From: Ascaphus truei
Lineage: Eukaryota; Chordata; Amphibia; Anura; Ascaphidae
Direction of reading: 5' to 3'
Assembly: GCA_036426205.1 (NCBI GenBank)
Contig: CM071579.1
Span: 12,864,071-12,928,070, forward strand
DNA length: 64,000 nt
A program made the position numbers and the translations under genes. Numbering within the stretch: the first letter of the stretch is position 1; each line of letters begins with the position of its first letter. The notes beneath the pieces were generated by a model that had not been told where the DNA came from, did no database searches, and saw only the letters and a list, made by a program, of their open reading frames with translations. This document shows, piece after piece, positions 44,195 to 57,179 of the stretch.

Positions 44195-45190
44195 TCATTA
44201 TTTTGTATGAGTTTTGCGATTCTTTATAGCTCCCAAAGAGATAAAAGGTAAAACAGAATGGTGCTTCTTGTTGACGTCTCGTGCTTTATTAAGAGAAAGC
44301 ATTAAGAAAAACATCACAAGCCACCAGTTATTTACCTTGCGTGTTCCTTCATTTCACATAGCGTTGTACAAAATGTGAGAACCTAAAATTGATGCCCCGA
44401 AGAACCTAAATATATTACAAGGCTAGCAATGCTGCTTGGGACTTCGATCTCATCAATGTCAGACAGAGCTGGTTTTAATTATAGTCCAGTCCCTTTGAAA
44501 TAGTTTTCTATCTGCCTCCCATAGTTTATACACAGATAATTAATATGCACAATTACTGTAAACAAAATCCATAGCCTTCTTGTTTCCCTTCATCTATTAA
44601 TTAAACTTACCATATTGCATTCCCATACTCCCACTAATCTACAGCAATAATTGATCTAACCGTAAAAAGATAACCCTGGCACTGCCAGAGCGGCCTTCAA
44701 CGTAATACAAAGTAGTACATTCTCGGTACCTCTGGCAGCTAAGGTGTTACACTACTAGTAATGTATGCTCTTTTTAATGCTGTGAATTGGTTGTGATCGG
44801 GAAAACAAAAATTACCCAGGCATCACAGTATCTTTAAATAAATTGTAATGCTGGAGGCTAAAAAGTATTTATTGGTAATCTGGTACAGGAGGTGAAAACA
44901 TGGTATCAGTGATTCCTGTCCCACCATGTCATTAAAATAAAACCAGATTACACATGTATTATTATTTACTACAGCACAGCCACTCGCAGAACGCATTTTC
45001 AGATAAGACGCATTGTGTGAAATGAAGTAAAAAAAAAAAAAAAAGGATTTGGGATTTACACTTATCAATGTCACATGTTGGTTGCACACAAGGTCCTGGA
45101 TAATCCCATAAACATGCTGTACCATGGAAATAACATACTTTAAATTACACGGTGTGGTACATTGCATCTTCTGAGCACAACGGCATTCCT
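44195..45190. other. No recognised gene
   Basis: This is AT-rich DNA with a poly-A run near 45030. A 223-residue minus-strand frame reaching from 44823 into the 39-bp array is an artefact of the array. Confidence 0.4.
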
Positions 45191-45193
45191 TAA

Positions 45194-45880
45194 AATACTT
45201 TTCTCGGGGGCGTGGCCTGGACATGGAGCGGGAATACTGTTCTCGGGGGCATGGCCTGGACATGGAGCGGGAATACTCTTCTCGGGAGCGTGGCCTGGAC
45301 ATGGAGTGGGAATACTGTTCTCGGGGGCGTGGCCTGGACATGGAGCGGGAATACTGTTCTCGGGAGCGTGGCCTGGACATGGAGCGGGAATACTGTTCTC
45401 GGGAGCGTGGCCTGGACATGGAGCGGGAATACTGTTCTCGGGGGCGTGGCCTGGACATGGAGCGGGAATACTTTTCGGGGCGTGGCCTTGACATGGCGCG
45501 AATACTGTTCTCGGGGCTGGCCTGGACATGGAGCGGAATACTATTTCTCGGGACGTGGTCCTGGACATGATGCGAGAATACTGTTCTCCGGGAGCGTGGC
45601 CTGGTACTGGAGCGTGAATACTGTTCTCGGGGGAGCGGAGCCTGACATGGAGCGGGAATACTGTTCTCGGGAGCGTGGCCTGGACATGGAGCGGGAATAC
45701 TGTTCTCGGGGGCGTGGCCTGGACATGGAGCGGGAATACTCTTCTCATGGGCGTGGCCTGGACATGGAGCGGGAATACTCTTCTCTGGGGCGTGGCCTGG
45801 ACATGGAGCGGGAATACTGTTCTCGGGAGCGTGGCCTGGACATGGAGCGGGAATACTGTTCTCGGGAGCGTGGCCTGGAC
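45194..45880 (+). repeat. 39-bp minisatellite, about 18 copies
   Basis: The unit GGCCTGGACATGGAGCGGGA + ATACTGTTCTCGGGRGCGT repeats about 18 times. Units at the edges are nearly identical, and a cluster near 45470-45650 has 1-2 bp indels. Because 39 is divisible by three, several frames on both strands stay open and read 13-residue repeats (for example WSGNTVLGSVAWT). These are not believed to be genes. Each unit carries GGGGCGTGGCC or a close variant, a match to the SP/KLF GC-box. The array directly precedes an L1-type 5' region. Confidence 0.95.
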
Positions 45881-46859
45881 GTGTCCGCCTCTGTTCAGAG
45901 GACTGGTTTAAAAGTGGGAAAAGCCCTTAAAAAATAAATAAAAAAAAGAATATAAAGCGTCTCAACCGCCCGGACGAATCGATCACGCTCTGCAAAAACT
46001 ATTACAAGCACTCTGGTGAGCTTCTTGGGACCCACAACCACCGGAGATCCTTCTCCTTTCATCCCAATTTCTAAGAAGGCTGCCGGGACCGTGCGGTTCA
46101 CATAGAGAGGATCAGCGGAGCTTCGGGAGAGCTGCGGCGGCTAGAGAAGGTAGAGTGGACGTGGGAACACCCACCCCCCCCAGCTACATTAATACAGGAG
46201 TATAGCGCTGCAGCTGCAGTGGGCCTTGGGTGTCACTGCCCCCTCCCCCCAGAACGAGGGAAATAAATAAATACCAGCCCAACTGCCCTGCCACCGAGGC
46301 CGCCAACGACACACCAGCCTCTCCCCTGGAGCTGAGACTGGGCGATCGGGCCCGCCTGTCAATAGCGGGGAGCCTGTGGTAGCAATCAAGACTCCTCTTG
46401 GGCTCCGGCAAGCAAGATGGCTGCTGAGACCTCGCAGAGCACCTAGGGGAGAGAGGGGGGGGGGGTTGGAACGAACGAATGGGAAATTACTCTCCGTTAG
46501 ATACCCAGAAGAAATCGAGGGTTTTCTTCAGTCTCTGGGCATATCCCCAACTTCCCAACCACAAGACGCCCCGAAATCTCAAATAACAGATGTCCAACAG
46601 GACTGACAAGATCCTCGGAGAGGCTCGCAGGCCAAAACACCCAAAAAACTACAGAGAAGGAATGAAGATATCGTTTACACAGAATTTAGGCCCACTACCT
46701 CTCTCTCCACCCAGAACCCTTATTGTTTGTTGTTCAGAATTGAGTCCCTTCCGGATGAGAGACAGCTATGACCAGTGGTGGGCCCCGCTCTAATCGGCTT
46801 GCTGCAATCTCAAAGAGGAGTCTGGGAAGATTGAGGGTTGAGCTTCCTGCTGTCCAGGT

Positions 46860-47668
46860 GTTACGCCGGTGCTGCCCGCAGACCAGACCCGTCCCTTGAG
46901 CTGAAGGGGAAGTGGTAATACACGCACCCGCAGCAAAGGGAGCGTGCCCGGAGTGTGGTATAAAGTGTTGCCAGGCCAGGTGTAGTAAGGTAGACAATAC
47001 TTGCTGGTACCGGTTGTAGAGATAGAGTGAAGAATGCCTTGCCGAGGTCCGGGAGTGGAGAGCGGAGATAGGTCGTAGTCCAAGCCGTTTTCAAGGGGTT
47101 ACCAGAGTGAGCGTTGTCCAAGGAGTGCCGAGAACGAGAGCCAGAGGGGGTAGTCGTACAAGCGGTGTCAGAACCTGTGAAAACACTGAGAGAATCCAGA
47201 AGTACTTCCATATAGAGACTATGTCAAGCAAGGACTGAGAGCAGAGAGGAGATAGATAAAGCAGGAAGGTCCAATTAGGAACGGAGGCGGGACAGGAAGA
47301 GCTACAGGGAGACACTGCAGATTGGTGCAGGCATAACAGGCCAGGTGAGCCTTGTTGGTAACCTGAGTATGCTCGTGTGGTGTGCGGGGGCGGAGCCTGA
47401 GGTCCGGGGGACGGGAAGAAGAGTGTGCAGAATGAGCGCGCTCCGTAACGCGTGTACCGAGCCAGTGGATGGTGCAGGTGTGCGCGCGGGAGGGCGTGGG
47501 CGGGCCCGGCGCTGAGCAGAGGAATCGCTGAGGGGAGTGATCCCGCGACGGCGGCAGGTGCGGGGAGCCGCAGAGGTCGGTAAGGCAGGATTGTTTTGTG
47601 TGTCCAGGGACTCCCTGAGGGGAGAGAGTGCTCTGTGTGGGGAGCGCGGAGGATGCCGATTCCTGACA
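46860..47668 (-). mobile_element. Solo LTR (family A) inside LINE
   Basis: The 809-bp block begins TGTTACGCC and ends ATTCCTGACA, flanked by CCAGG (46855-46859) and ACAGG (47669-47673), a 5-bp duplication with one mismatch. Its layout matches the other family A LTRs, with the minus strand as transcription sense. A 192-residue minus-strand frame inside shows no domain. LINE sequence resumes on the right. Confidence 0.7.
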
Positions 47669-47979
47669 ACAGGTAGCTGGGATGTATATGAGGATGAGTT
47701 CCCGGAGGGGTACATTGAGATATTCGGGCCAGTTCTCATCTCTGCTTTGGTTAACCTGAATTATCTCGGTCCATCAACTCTACTGCTACCCCCGATACTT
47801 TTCGGGTGTCCCCTGGCCGGACAATGATTCCGAACTCTAGTGGATCGAGACAGGAGACTGGAGGTATTGGGAGGTGGTTGGGTTTTGGGGGTGGGGGGAT
47901 CTCTGGATTCTGCCAGGATTGATAAGCAGTTTTTGCGCAGTCCAGGGGGAGCATGTAGGAGATAAAGACAAAACAAAAC

Positions 47980-48530
47980 AATTCTAAGTGTAGATGATAG
48001 TGCTATAAGTGGTGTAGCAATTTAGGTCTTGGCTCTTATGTGCAGCTTACTCACAAGATGTCAGTGGTAATAAAACGTTTCCCAAAAACTGTGGCAATGA
48101 TGTATCTTTGTATCAGGTACGCATCAGATGAAATTATCCCCAGGCAGGAGCATCAGGAAAGGTGGACAAAAATGCAAAATTAAAAAGGTACGTTGTGTTT
48201 GGCATACGCCGCTGAAAACTGCCGCTCACCACACAGGCCTCCGTTCGAACGCCCCGTGACTCTTGGGAACCCCGCACGCTCCGAAGCTTCCCCACTGATC
48301 GTGCTTGTGGTCTCAGCTCCGTTGCGTCCCCGTGGGTGTGCATCACATTCGGAAACCTCTCGCTGGTTAGCTGGCAGTCAGCACATTTACCCGGTGCTCG
48401 GTGTTAGGCTGAGTACTCCACTCTATGCGTTTAGCCAAAAACGAGGGTCACGGCTTCGTCAGACACTCCTGTGTGCCTAGACGCAGTGGGAGTGTAGGGG
48501 ATCTGAAATCAAATCTCATTTATTTGGAAA
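47980..48530. other. Unclassified insertion within LINE
   Basis: The segment between ORF1 remnants and the endonuclease start does not read as L1. It contains GTAATAAAACGTTTCCC and AACGAGGGTCACGGCTTCGT. It may be another small retroelement, but termini are not identifiable. Confidence 0.3.
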
Positions 48531-49489
48531 TTGGCTGACTTAGCCTCAATTAAATGCTTAATGTGAAAGATCTTCACTCTAATAGGAAAAGGAGACTTGC
48601 ACTCCACGAATTTAAAGGACTAAAAGGTGATGTCCTGTTTCTTCAGGAGACTCACTTCAGTGTCAATGACCCCCCAACATATTTAGGGGAGTCTTCCCTT
48701 CTGCTTACTACTCGTCATTTAGCAGCAAAAAAAGAGGCGTAGCGATTCTAATTAGGCACGGGGTCCTTTTTAGTGCAGGAAGTAATTACAGACCCGGAAG
48801 GAAGATTTCTGATCATACTGTACATGGCTCACTCTCAGAAACAGCAATTACCCTGGTTAATATATACGCACCTAATGAGAACCAAACTGAATTTCTCAGA
48901 AAGGTCAATTGATCAACGATATAGGTCAACGCTTGTGGTCGGAGGAGACATGAATATGACTCTGGCCCCAGAGGTGGATAGATCTACTGATCCGGGTCAG
49001 GCCCATACAAATCACATTAAAAAAACAGCAAAAAAATGAAGAGATTTGATGAAGGAATTTTCACCGATGGATTTACTGTATGGAGAGCGCAACATCAGGG
49101 CCAACGGGACTATACTTTTTACTCCCCCTCACCAGACTTATTCGAGAATAGAATACTTTTTGATTACCAAAAATATTTTCAATGCAGTGTTCCGTTCAGA
49201 TATTGGCTCAATGACATGGTCTGACCATGCGCCTATTGATTTGACCCTCACCCCTCCCTTTGTTAAAAGTCTTTCATTGGAGATTAAATGACTCCCTGCT
49301 AAACTACCCCGAAGTTGGAAATAAAATCAAACTATCCCTGAGCGAATATTTTAGTATAAACAAAGAATCTGTTTCGGAGCCCTCGATGCTCTGGGAAGCA
49401 CATACTGTAAAGCAATGGTCAGAGGACGCGACCAACGGAGCATCGGTCTGGACCGTTTTTCATCTACCCTTTGTATCTAACCTCCGGAC

Positions 49490-49735
49490 CTCCCGGTTAT
49501 ACCTCTGCAAGCCTTTAAGTTAGATTGTAAGTTATTTTATTATTGTTTTTGATTATTGTAATTGTTGTTGTCCACTTTCTAGTGGAACATTTTTAATAAT
49601 AAAAATTTATATTACCTATACTAAGTGCGCCCTCTCCGTTTTTCTCGGTGTCTTTTGCTGTGTGAGCCCCCTATGGGAGCTCGCACTTTTTAGGAGATTA
49701 AGGAGCTCTCCTTACGGATGGCAGCAAAAGTATAG
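49490..49735. other. Unclassified insertion within LINE ORF2
   Basis: Between the endonuclease and RT remnants is non-LINE sequence with ACATTTTTAATAATAAAAAT and AAGTGCGCCCTCTCCG. It interrupts the ORF2 order. The end near GCGCCCTCTCCGTTTTTCTC resembles a PLE-type terminus, but this is a weak inference. Confidence 0.3.
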
Positions 49736-50969
49736 AATTACTTCACTGAGGACAGTACGAGCGTGGATCCCAATCAAAAAAACTCTCCCAGTACATGCTT
49801 GAAATATTTAATTCATTTTTACAAGGTAAAGGATACCCTCAACTATGTCCGCCACAAATTTGGCCATTATACACAAAGAGGGCCGGGACCCTCTCCAATG
49901 TGGCAGTTATCGCCCAATATCATTGCTGAACACTGACCTTTAAGATCTATAGTAAAATCTTAGCCAACCGTCTGAACCCTATTCTACCGAGGCTGATACA
50001 TGTCGATCAGGTTGGGTTTATTTCGGGAAGACAAGCCTCAGAAAACACCCAGAAAATAATAGATATTATAGATCATGTACATTCCACCGAGACCAAAGCC
50101 ATTCTGTTGAGTCTAGATGCCGAGAAGGCTTTTGATATAAGATTTTATATTATTGATACCTCACCCCGAGCAGGTTGAAACAAATGTACCCAGCGGCCTC
50201 TGATCCCTGTTGGGAGTGGTTGTGGACAGAAGGGGTATATGGTCCATATCTAGTGGACATGCTCTGCTATCCAAAACCTCTGGCTTACCATTCAAAATAT
50301 GATTAGAGATATAATGGAATTATCGATCCCTATAGATCCTTTGGTCTATCTGTTAGCCAAGCCAATGGAAGATTTCAATCCCCACTTGAAACGCTTAATC
50401 TCTTTCATTTTGACCGGCCAGATGCGCGATTGCGGCCGCCTGGAAGAAGCAGGCTCCCCCATCTAGCCAGACAGTGGAATGAGATGATGACAATGGAGAG
50501 GTTGAAAGCCTTTCTAAGACATTCCTCTGACAAATTCTATAAAACTTGGGACACTGGCTCGAGAGATGAGTTGAGAAGAGAATAATTATGTCAGTCATGT
50601 CAATCAGCGTAGGGCGACTGGGCTGGATTTTGAAAAGTATTAGTGATCTCTAACCTGGCGGGTTCATCTGGGGTGGAGGGGATGGGGGCCCTTCCTTTCC
50701 CCCTCCTCCCTCCCCCATTATTTTTGATTATTTTAAAACGTTGTTATATGTCTGGGGGACTCCGGATATATTGTATCTATAAACTTGGCCTGGCAAAATT
50801 GTTTTTAGATATCTATGCATCTAGAATATGGCCAAATGCAAATTCACTCGTTTGTAATGTCTAATACTGTAGTTCTTTCTGTGTGCTATATGTCAATATT
50901 GCTTTTTGCCTGGTAATTTGCTATGTTATGCTGAGAAATTAAATAAAAATGTATGGAAAAAAAAAACTC

Positions 50970-51520
50970 TTCTGTATGAAACGCTGATAAAGGAATCTAG
51001 CTCTATTGTGAGGATTTCAGCAATTTCTCACAGCACAGAGGAGAATCAGGGAAGGAATTTACATTGTGTTGGTATGAACACCACGTTATTTTTAGACTGG
51101 CGGTCTCATTTACTGAGCTGCAACTATATTTCTTTAGTGTAAACATGATATTGATTTCAGAAACTCATCTACAGAGCTTTGTCCAATATGCAGGATGCCA
51201 CGGAAGCACAGGATGCATTGTAAAGCAGAATGTTAACCCCGACAGTGCCCTATTACAGCTATCGTCATAAAAAGGGCCACCCCTGGGGTCCCTTAAGAGG
51301 TACGTTGTCCATCATGGCCTTTTGTTAATTTTTAGGGGATGAATGCGTACTGATGGAGGACTGCAGTGGCCATCTGAACCCATGGCACTGAAAGGGTTAA
51401 TGACATCCCTGGCAACAAAGGGGTTAACAGCATTATGCTTTATAGTACTAAGCATGCTGCCCAGTCCCGGGGCTTTAACCTATGGCATAGTGACCAGTTT
51501 CCATGATAAAATACTGACTC
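50970..51520. other. No recognised gene
   Basis: No conserved coding motif or transposon terminus is visible. Confidence 0.4.
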
Positions 51521-51525
51521 AACAG

Positions 51526-52259
51526 TGTTACGCTGTGCTCACCACAAACTAGACGAGACCCCAGTGCTGAGATGGGAATAGGCAAACACCAGCCACAGAC
51601 ACTGGGACCCCGTTCGGAGTGTAGGATGGTCTTAATAGCCGGGTCTCGGGTCGTAGAGGTCAGGGTAAACGTTATACTTGACGGGTTCGGTGCAGGAGAG
51701 GTCCAGAGCATAGAAGGTACTATTGCCAAGGTCAGGGTTGGAGAGAGGAAGATCGTCTAAGTTCAAGCCAGGGTCAGGGTAGGAGAGGAGCGGAGAGGCA
51801 GGAAGAGCTGAGGTCAGTATTCCAGAGATGCAGGAGATCAGGATTAGAAACGAAGCGACAGAATAGGAACAAGGCAGGATAAGCAGAGGCAAACACAGTG
51901 CAATGTGAGTCTATGCTCAGCCAAAGTGCCAGTGGCACAGCTGAGCATATATAGGATGTATGGACCAATCCCCCAGGGGTTGGCGTGGGGTCCAAAGAGG
52001 GGCAGGTGCAAGAGATGGAGCTGATGGACGCGATCTGTATTCAATCCCGCGATGCGGGGGACGCGCATGCACGCCGCGCAAGTAGAGGGCGCCGCTCCAG
52101 CAGAGGAAGCCCTGCGCGGGCGCGAGGAGGCCCGCGAGGGGGCACGACGTCATGGGAAGCTGGCAGCGGGTCCCGAGATGGGCCGCGGGTGAGTGCGGGC
52201 GTGCGGGACCTGCACAGGGGCGCGCGTGGGTCCGCGCGGCTCGCGGTTCATTATAGACA
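51526..52259 (-). mobile_element. Solo LTR (family A)
   Basis: The block begins TGTTACGCTGTGCTCACC and ends TTATAGACA. It shares GTGCTCACCACAAAC with the 28.95 kb LTR and GATTGGTCC and TATATATGCTCAGC promoter-like elements on the minus strand. A TATA-like TATATATG precedes the GCTCAGC motif. It has TG...CA ends but no target duplication that I could find. The GC-rich U3 produces spurious 148-residue frames. Confidence 0.65.
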
Positions 52260-52264
52260 GTCCC

Positions 52265-53905
52265 TAAACATTCTTTATAAGTGGTGTCCTGTTAGGAACT
52301 ATGTTATATTTGTTTTGACAACTTCAGAGGAGCAAGAGGAGGGGGTTATTCATTCAGCTGTAATAGTGCTGATCATAGAGAATCCCAGTGAAGTCAGGAG
52401 CTGGGCATGGGAGGTTTTGATACGTCAATGAACAGGGTATGGGAGATATGGGTATGATGACTCATATGTTTACGCAATTTTATAGAAGACACACTGCACC
52501 CACACATGTATCCCACCAAGTAACCCACTACCTGGCAACCAAAGCTACTGTAAGGGGGTCATGCATAAAGTAACCGAAAAATATATGTAATCACATACTG
52601 TAGCAAATCAAATCTAAGAAACGTGTTAATCACGGTGCTAATTCTTGATTCAGATTTTCCCGTCAGATGAGTCAATTCCAACTCTGTCTACATCTCTACA
52701 TGCTGCAAAAACAGGAATACAGAGACCTGCATGTATTATAATTTCTCTCCTATTTTGTACCGGAGCAATGACCAGACCTCGAAACCTCAGCATGGGGGCC
52801 ATTGCAGATACAACAGCATTTTTGGTTGTTGTGGCCAAGCAACACAGGAGTCAAACATGTAAACTGTCTCTCTCTTCCATCAGTGTGTATAGCCCCGCCA
52901 TGAATCCAAGATTTGTGGTTCAAGACAAAAAAGGTAATAGAAATGGAAGCCAAGGGGGTCAAATAAATTCTAATACCGCTGGCCTAAAACGTAGACAGAT
53001 TCAGACAGCAGATGAATAAGTTCATACTTGTGTTAACCTTCAATCCCACTTGCATGGCGACACAATTTGCCTGTATTATTATACTTAAATTACTCACGGA
53101 GACAGATAGATGGGAGACAGATTTATTTTCTATTGGATGCATGTCTGGTGAAATGAGCAGTTCATTTACAAAATCAGCACATATAACACAATGAAATAGC
53201 CACTCACTAAAAATGATGCTGCAAATCAATCCTGTTTTACTGAAGTTATCATCTTCGGAGATTTAACTATACGGCGTGTGCAGTAAGTTATGATATTCTT
53301 TAAAAGTACTTCCACTTAGTTTAGCTTAATATGCATTTTAAGTTTTGATTAGCTACTTTAAACTTTGTCATTCCAATTAGGCTCGCTTTTTTTCAACTCT
53401 TTATGCGCTGCATTTCAAACAACATGGTTTTGTGGGAATTTATGGGAAATGGCGAATAAAAACAGAAAAGGAAGATATGGCGCTTCTGCGACAGAGGTTG
53501 TGTGTATACTGAATGTATATGTATAGATCATGGATGTACACATGCAGAAACGTTTTTGTATCAAGCTTAAGTAGGTAGTGTAAATATATACAGACGTAGT
53601 GCAAGGAAGAAGAAAAAAATAATAATGGTGATAATACAGTACATTGAAAAGGCTGAAAAGGAAGCGCATGCACACGTGAAATATGTATTTACTGGCATTA
53701 ATAAATAAAGAGCAAATAAATACACACAACCTTGAAGAATTCAAATGTTAAAGAATTAAACATTTTAAGAATTCATAGAGCATGTAGTGGAAATGCGGGG
53801 TTTACACTGGAAACCCCCCATGCCGGTGTTATCCATGTGCGGGATCTGTTGACCCTTAACCACAAGCCTTCTGTGCCAGGTTACGGGCGCATGTCGAGAT
53901 GACGA
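52265..53905. other. No recognised gene
   Basis: A 124-residue plus-strand frame at 52645-53019 (ATTAFLVVVAKQHRSQTCKL region) is the longest but has no domain I recognise and may be chance. A partial MITE lies near 52345. The remainder is AT-rich. Confidence 0.4.
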
Positions 53906-53911
53906 ACTGAC

Positions 53912-54058
53912 TGACCTCAGGCCTCCAAGTTGGCTCAACCACCGATTACAACGCGTTTCACGGCTAGCTGCTTCATCCGAAGTAAAAGTTCATAACAAGA
54001 GGAGCGGCAAAACGCGTTGTAATCGGTGGTTTAGCTGATTTGGTGGTCTGAGGTCATT
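53912..54058. mobile_element. PLE-like inverted ends around ACGCGTTTCACGGC
   Basis: The arm CCACCGATTACAACGCGTTT (53940-53959) is matched by AAACGCGTTGTAATCGGTGG at 54010-54029, and similarity extends outwards through GACCTCAGRCCWCCAA. The minus-strand left arm reads GGATGAAGCAGCTAGCCGTG then GAAACGCGTT, a hammerhead-like arrangement with a U4 change. No coding is present. The class is inferred. Confidence 0.5.
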
Positions 54059-54493
54059 CCATTACAGTGCGCATCTTGTCGTCTGCTCGGAACCCAGAAG
54101 AGAGAATAGACACTGCACACAGGACTTCTGCATGTAGATTTTACTGTGGTATTTCCACCATGTGCTCTTTTAATTCTTAAAATTTGTGAGTGCATTTATT
54201 TGTCCTTTGTTTATTAATACCAGTAAATACATACTTCACGATGGCCTGTGCTTCCTTTTCTAATTATTTTTAAAGTTTCTATGTGGGGAAGAAAAGACCC
54301 TTCTTTTTTGGGAGCAACAGACCTGCGATTGATTTCGCCTGGGATTGAATGATCCATAAGACACTGTTGACGATTCACTGAGACCCTAACAACATTTTTT
54401 ATTAGGGTTAAATTCCCCTTTTTTTTGGACACTACAGTACTACAGTACTACAGTATTTCACTGACTTTCTATCGTCTTTTTGAAGTTTATGCA

Positions 54494-54535
<42 letters not shown>
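54494..54535. repeat. CA microsatellite
   Basis: About 20 uninterrupted CA units. Confidence 0.95.
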
Positions 54536-54538
<3 letters not shown>

Positions 54539-54539
54539 T

Positions 54540-56030
54540 AGGTATCTGATACATCTTCATTTATGTATTTATGTATGATGCACGTATAATGAACGTGTGT
54601 CCTATAGGCAACACTTTTTTATTATTCTGCATTGTGATTTTTTGATTTTGTAAATTATTGATCTATTGGTAATTTTATAATATTCCTCATCATCCTAGAG
54701 AGACGCCTTAGTTATAGGACTTTTATCGCAGTTCTTTATTTTGGGGAGGGGGGGGGGGTCTTAATATATTTACCCCAATGACACCGGTCACAAAGTCGGT
54801 TTCTTTTCATTAAAGGTGCCCCAACACCTTTCCTTCATAAATAAAAAATATTATATATTAATTTTGTCCAAAACACCAAGAACACAAGAGCCCCTGCAAA
54901 CAGCACTCGACATATCACATAAATAGTACCACAAATACATTTTAACACATAAAAAAACCAAAATACAATACACATCTGAACATTCATTAAAATAACACAC
55001 ATGGAAACGGACTTAAAAACCACCTGAAAATAAATACAAGGACCAATCATATAACTAAAAGCCAGAAAGAAGAGATACGATAGAGCCTAAATTAGTAATT
55101 TCACTGGGGAACAATGTCACCCACTATTATCGCAACCGGCCGGTTCATAACAAATGGGTAACCTAAAATCCTTCACTCTTTTAATAACAATTGCAATTAG
55201 TTGCTGGCATAAACCAGTCTCACATAGGAGGGAACCCCTACACTGGAACAAAAATAAATCCATATTAAGAATACAGATGTCTGGACAATGGATACAAAAA
55301 GACATGTGTCTAAAAAAGTATCCCCTAATGATCTATAGGTTGAAACAAGTGGCCCTGTTGTCCGAGTGCATAAATAGCTTGGAGCAATTGTATCAATAGT
55401 CCTGAAATGCAAAACCTCTGTATGAGGAGCACAAAGTTGAACCTCCAGTGACTGATGTAACAATGAGACCGAATACATAAATTCTCAGCAGTTTAAACCC
55501 TTTGGTGCCAAAGCAATTGTAAGCCTGTGAGCCACAACAAGGCAACCGATTCACAGGTCCTAACACTAGCAAAAAAATACTAATAGATCTCTTATTAGGA
55601 TTAACATTCTCATTTACCCACTTATTAGGAAGGAGAATGACCACCATGGATCTATATCCATAAATGAAAAAGACCTGCTTAGACTTGGGGAGGGGTGACT
55701 GAAACCCTGGGAAAGAGGAGCCACTAACCTCCAACAGCCGCGACATAACGCTGAAAATATGACAAACAACACACGCAAGAGCTCAATACAATTCACAAGA
55801 TGCTTAAAACCCAACCCCATACAGGCTAATTTAGGATACCCCTGATCGATATTATATATAATAATACTATATAATATAATATAATTCTAAATAATAATAG
55901 GTAGATATATATATAAAATCTATGATATCATACATATATATATTAACAACAAACGAAAAAAATCAATAGGGTAGAGAGTTTTTTTAGTTCAGCTATGTTA
56001 AGTACTTTCGTTTCCTTCCGGTTCCTTTCC
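54540..56030. other. No recognised gene
   Basis: Minus-strand frames of up to 117 residues (55393-55746) have no known domain. A TA-rich stretch lies at about 55848-55945. Confidence 0.4.
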
Positions 56031-57110
56031 ACACAGCTCTCGCCCTTCTGCCTCTCACTCGGATTAGACGAATCCTGCGCCTTCTTCTCTCCCCCTTTAA
56101 CTTCTTCCCCACCCACGATTTTTCTCTTCTACCCGCTTACCACCCTCTTTTCTCTCTTCTGAACTCCGCTCGGTCCGCCTCATTGACCTCTTACGCTCAC
56201 CCGACCTCCGTCGGGGGTGGCTTTAACGTGCTGCTCCCCTTGCGTCTCCCCACAGGTTGCGTCCTTACCCGTTTGCCCCTTTTTGTCTCTTGCTTGTGGA
56301 AAGATGGTATCATAATACCCAGTGCCTACTTTCTGTCTCCATTGCGTGTACAAGCTTTCCGCGTATCCATCAACGCTAATTGCTCCCCCCTTCCCCCTCC
56401 TTCTCTCCCTTCCCCCACTTCCGTGCCGCCGCGTTCATTCTTAGGTCCCTACTTGCTTATTTCCCCCTTTTACCCCCATTCTATTTCTCCCCTTCGTCTT
56501 TCGTTTAATGCTTCCTTTTTGATTTCCCACCCTTTTTGTTCCCCCTTCAGTCTCCCTCCTCTGGTGGTTTTGCTCCCTCGTTATTCTCCTCCTCGTTTAT
56601 ATTTTCCGGCGTGTTATTTATCTCCTTCCATCCCTTATATCACCATTCCAACACAAACACATCCCGGGGGCGGGTGGAATTTACCTCCTGGGCGAGTAAA
56701 TACTCGAGACCGCACCATCAGTCACACCGATGATAGTTTGTAAACATTATCCCCAATTCGCCACCGCTCGCGGTGCTTGCTGTGTTTTCTCCCCGCGCTC
56801 GCACCGGAGAAAAAACACAAAAAAAAAAAGTAGCCGTGCAGAGGTCGGGTTACATGTTGTTTGGAGGAAGATTACCAACGCGCCTCCGCTCTCTGAGCAG
56901 CGCCTCTCGCTCCCTCCAGGACCCTCCTCTCAGCAAGCTTTCCTCCCTCCTCACGCGCTTCCACTCCTCCCACCGTCCGGCAGCCATCCCCTTCCCGCCT
57001 GTCTAGTCCTCCAGGCCCCTGCAGGGCCATCGTTTGCCGCTCCCCTCTCCATCGTGCCATGCCCCCCTCCATACTGATGTGTGTGTTGTCGTGTGTTTGG
57101 TGTAGGATTG
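56030..57110 (+). other. Pyrimidine-rich unclassified block
   Basis: The sequence is strongly CT-biased. A long pyrimidine tract precedes CTCCCCACAGGTTG near 56240, which looks like a splice acceptor. A 186-residue frame (56183-56743) spans it but has low complexity and no domain. The composition resembles the pyrimidine-rich 3' part of the CpG block at 14.3-14.9 kb. It may be a retrotransposon UTR. Confidence 0.3.
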
Positions 57111-57179
57111 GGAGGAGAGAGAGTGGCATGGAGAGTGTGCATGGTGTGCTATGGGGGGTGGGAGAGAGAGTAACAGTAT

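Larger units (their letters stand above)
45885..50966 (+). mobile_element. L1/Tx1-type LINE with nested LTR, degraded
   Basis: The 5' region (45.9-46.6 kb) is GC-rich with AAGATGGCTGCTGAGACC near 46412. ORF1 remnants lie from about 46590. ORF2 starts near 48550 with NVKDLHSNRKRR, FLQETHF, GGDMNMTLAPEVDRS and SDHAPIDLTL, the AP-endonuclease signatures. RT blocks SYRPISLLNTD and VDQVGFISGRQ lie at about 49900-50040, then LSLDAEKAFD near 50130. The RT catalytic core is deleted after that point, leaving only the C-terminal region. The 3' UTR ends AAATAAAAATGTATGG and an A tail at 50966. An LTR (46860-47668), an unclassified segment (about 47980-48530) and another near 49490-49730 interrupt it. 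It cannot be autonomous. Confidence 0.85.

Noticed and set aside
45212..45937. 241-residue ORF with 13-residue repeats
   Set aside because: The 39-bp period keeps many frames open on both strands; there is no signal peptide, domain or upstream gene structure.
52645..53019. 124-residue ORF as a host exon
   Set aside because: No recognised family or splice context, and the opposite strand is also partly open; likely chance.
56183..56743. 186-residue ORF after an acceptor-like CCCCACAG
   Set aside because: Low-complexity pyrimidine-rich translation with no recognised domain and no matching exon.
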